DNA from: Burkholderia sp.
GTDB taxonomy: Bacteria; Pseudomonadota; Gammaproteobacteria; Burkholderiales; Burkholderiaceae
Length of the DNA: 7,632 nucleotides
Direction of reading: 5' to 3'
NCBI GenBank assembly: GCA_028292565.1
Contig: JAQGMD010000117.1
Coordinates: 1-7,632 of the forward strand
Shown here: piece after piece, positions 6,929 through 7,632 of the stretch
Numbering within the stretch: the stretch's first letter is position 1
Layout: every line of letters starts with the position of its first letter
Notes under the pieces: generated by a model
What the model saw: the letters and a program-made list of their open reading frames with translations, nothing else
Databases searched by the model: none
What the model was told of the DNA's origin: nothing
Made by a program: the position numbers and the translations under genes

Positions 6929-7632
6929 TTATGGATTGGAACCGTCTTCGTCGGAATCGCGTGCCCAGAAATAGCGGTCCGGAGTGAATTTGCCCATGCC
7001 CAGACGGTGTGCGTTGACCAGCGACGCATGGGTGAATTCCTGCGCTTCAAACACCGCCTCGGGTACGTCGACCCCGTTTGCAAGCATGGCCGCGATGGTC
7101 GCCGACAGGGTACTGCCCGCACCGCTGAAGGATCCGGGCAAGCGCTGCCATGTATCCTGCCGCACCATGCCGGAATCATCAAACAGTGCATTGGTGACGT
7201 CGTGGACGTCGCCTGGCGTGCCGGTCAAGAACAGGTATTCGCAACCCATGTCGATGATGCGCATCGCATCGACCGCCATAGTGTCCTCGGCCGATGCTTC
7301 GCGCCAGGTTTCCGCAAGCCGCGACAGCTCGACGGCCGACGCCAGGAATATCGTGGCCTGCGGGATCAGCAGTTCGCGTATCGCGATCAGCATGTCCTCG
7401 CTGTCCGAGCCCTGATCGGGCATGGCAGACAGGAAAGGGTCGAGTATCAACGGAACGTCGGGGTAATCCGAGATGATTTCCGCAATGACGGATACGTTTT
7501 CGATGCTGCCGACGGCGCCCACCTTGAAGGCTGCGACGGGCATGTCTTCCAACACCACGCGGGCCTGGTCCGAGACCCAGTCCGCATCGATGACTTGTAT
7601 GTCTTCAATGCGTGCTGTGTCACCGATCAGGA
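6929..7632 (-). CDS. ThiD-like (phosphomethylpyrimidine kinase family) protein, N-terminus cut by window edge
   Basis: The frame is open from the right edge to the TAA at 6929-6931, giving 233 complete residues, so the GTG at 7556-7558 is internal. The sequence follows the ribokinase-fold HMP/HMP-P kinase family: IQVIDADWVSDQ, LEDMPVAAFKVGAVGS, LILDPFLS, ELLIPQATIF, IDMGCEYLFLTGT, a glycine loop SGAGSTLSATIAAML, and the C-terminal GMGKFTPDRYFWAR seen in Burkholderiales homologues as I recall them. ThiD phosphorylates hydroxymethylpyrimidine and its monophosphate for thiamine synthesis. Three motifs deviate. The usual GTGC/GSGC anion-hole loop is GAGS, with Ser at 7112-7114. The usual TPNxxE reads LASAVE (7328-7345). 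The glycine-rich segment after the DP motif is replaced by a loop rich in Asp and Ser. Family membership is fairly sure; kinase activity and substrate are uncertain, so I give no symbol. It sits 21 bases upstream of hemL on the same strand. Confidence 0.85.
   Translation of the reverse strand, partial: LIGDTARIEDIQVIDADWVSDQARVVLEDMPVAAFKVGAVGSIENVSVIAEIISDYPDVPLILDPFLSAMPDQGSDSEDMLIAIRELLIPQATIFLASAVELSRLAETWREASAEDTMAVDAMRIIDMGCEYLFLTGTPGDVHDVTNALFDDSGMVRQDTWQRLPGSFSGAGSTLSATIAAMLANGVDVPEAVFEAQEFTHASLVNAHRLGMGKFTPDRYFWARDSDEDGSNP

Noticed and set aside
1..7632. Mobile elements, CRISPR arrays, tRNA/rRNA genes, toxin-antitoxin or defence systems
   Set aside because: Looked for on both strands; no transposase or integrase, no spaced direct repeats, no cloverleaf and no such proteins were seen. 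All strong genes are housekeeping.

Overview
The window reads as ordinary chromosomal DNA of a betaproteobacterium, most likely Burkholderiales close to Oxalobacteraceae (Herbaspirillum, Herminiimonas, Collimonas type). This rests on fairly high GC with GC-rich third codon positions, on the protein sequences, and on a gene order (RNase II-family gene, TonB-like gene, aroE, mtgA, corA, then hemL and a thiD-like gene facing the other way) that I remember as typical of that group. No database search was possible.

Layout: positions 1-1752 (+) hold the 3' part of an RNB-domain exoribonuclease gene, cut by the left edge. After an 80-base gap with a possible promoter comes a tight + strand cluster: a TonB-like energy transducer (1833-2726), shikimate dehydrogenase aroE (2732-3544) and monofunctional peptidoglycan glycosyltransferase mtgA (3549-4244), with gaps of 5 and 4 bases. 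A 367-base stretch (4245-4611) follows. It holds a plausible sigma70-type promoter, small inverted repeats and a possible 48-codon ORF that overlaps the start of the next gene by ATGA. corA, a Mg2+ transporter gene (4612-5574, +), closes the rightward block. An 11-bp perfect inverted repeat separates it from the convergent minus-strand pair: hemL (5624-6907) and, upstream of it, a ThiD-like kinase gene (6929 to beyond the right edge).

The genes are mostly housekeeping: RNA turnover, envelope energy transduction, aromatic amino acid precursor synthesis, peptidoglycan polymerisation, Mg2+ uptake, and tetrapyrrole and thiamine cofactor synthesis. aroE and mtgA probably share transcription with the TonB-like gene for reasons of order rather than pathway. 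hemL and the thiD-like gene form a small cofactor operon.

I found no mobile element, CRISPR array, RNA gene or obvious new multi-gene system. The points most worth a second look are the altered active-site motifs of the ThiD-like protein, the long structured leader of corA, and the small ORF coupled to corA.
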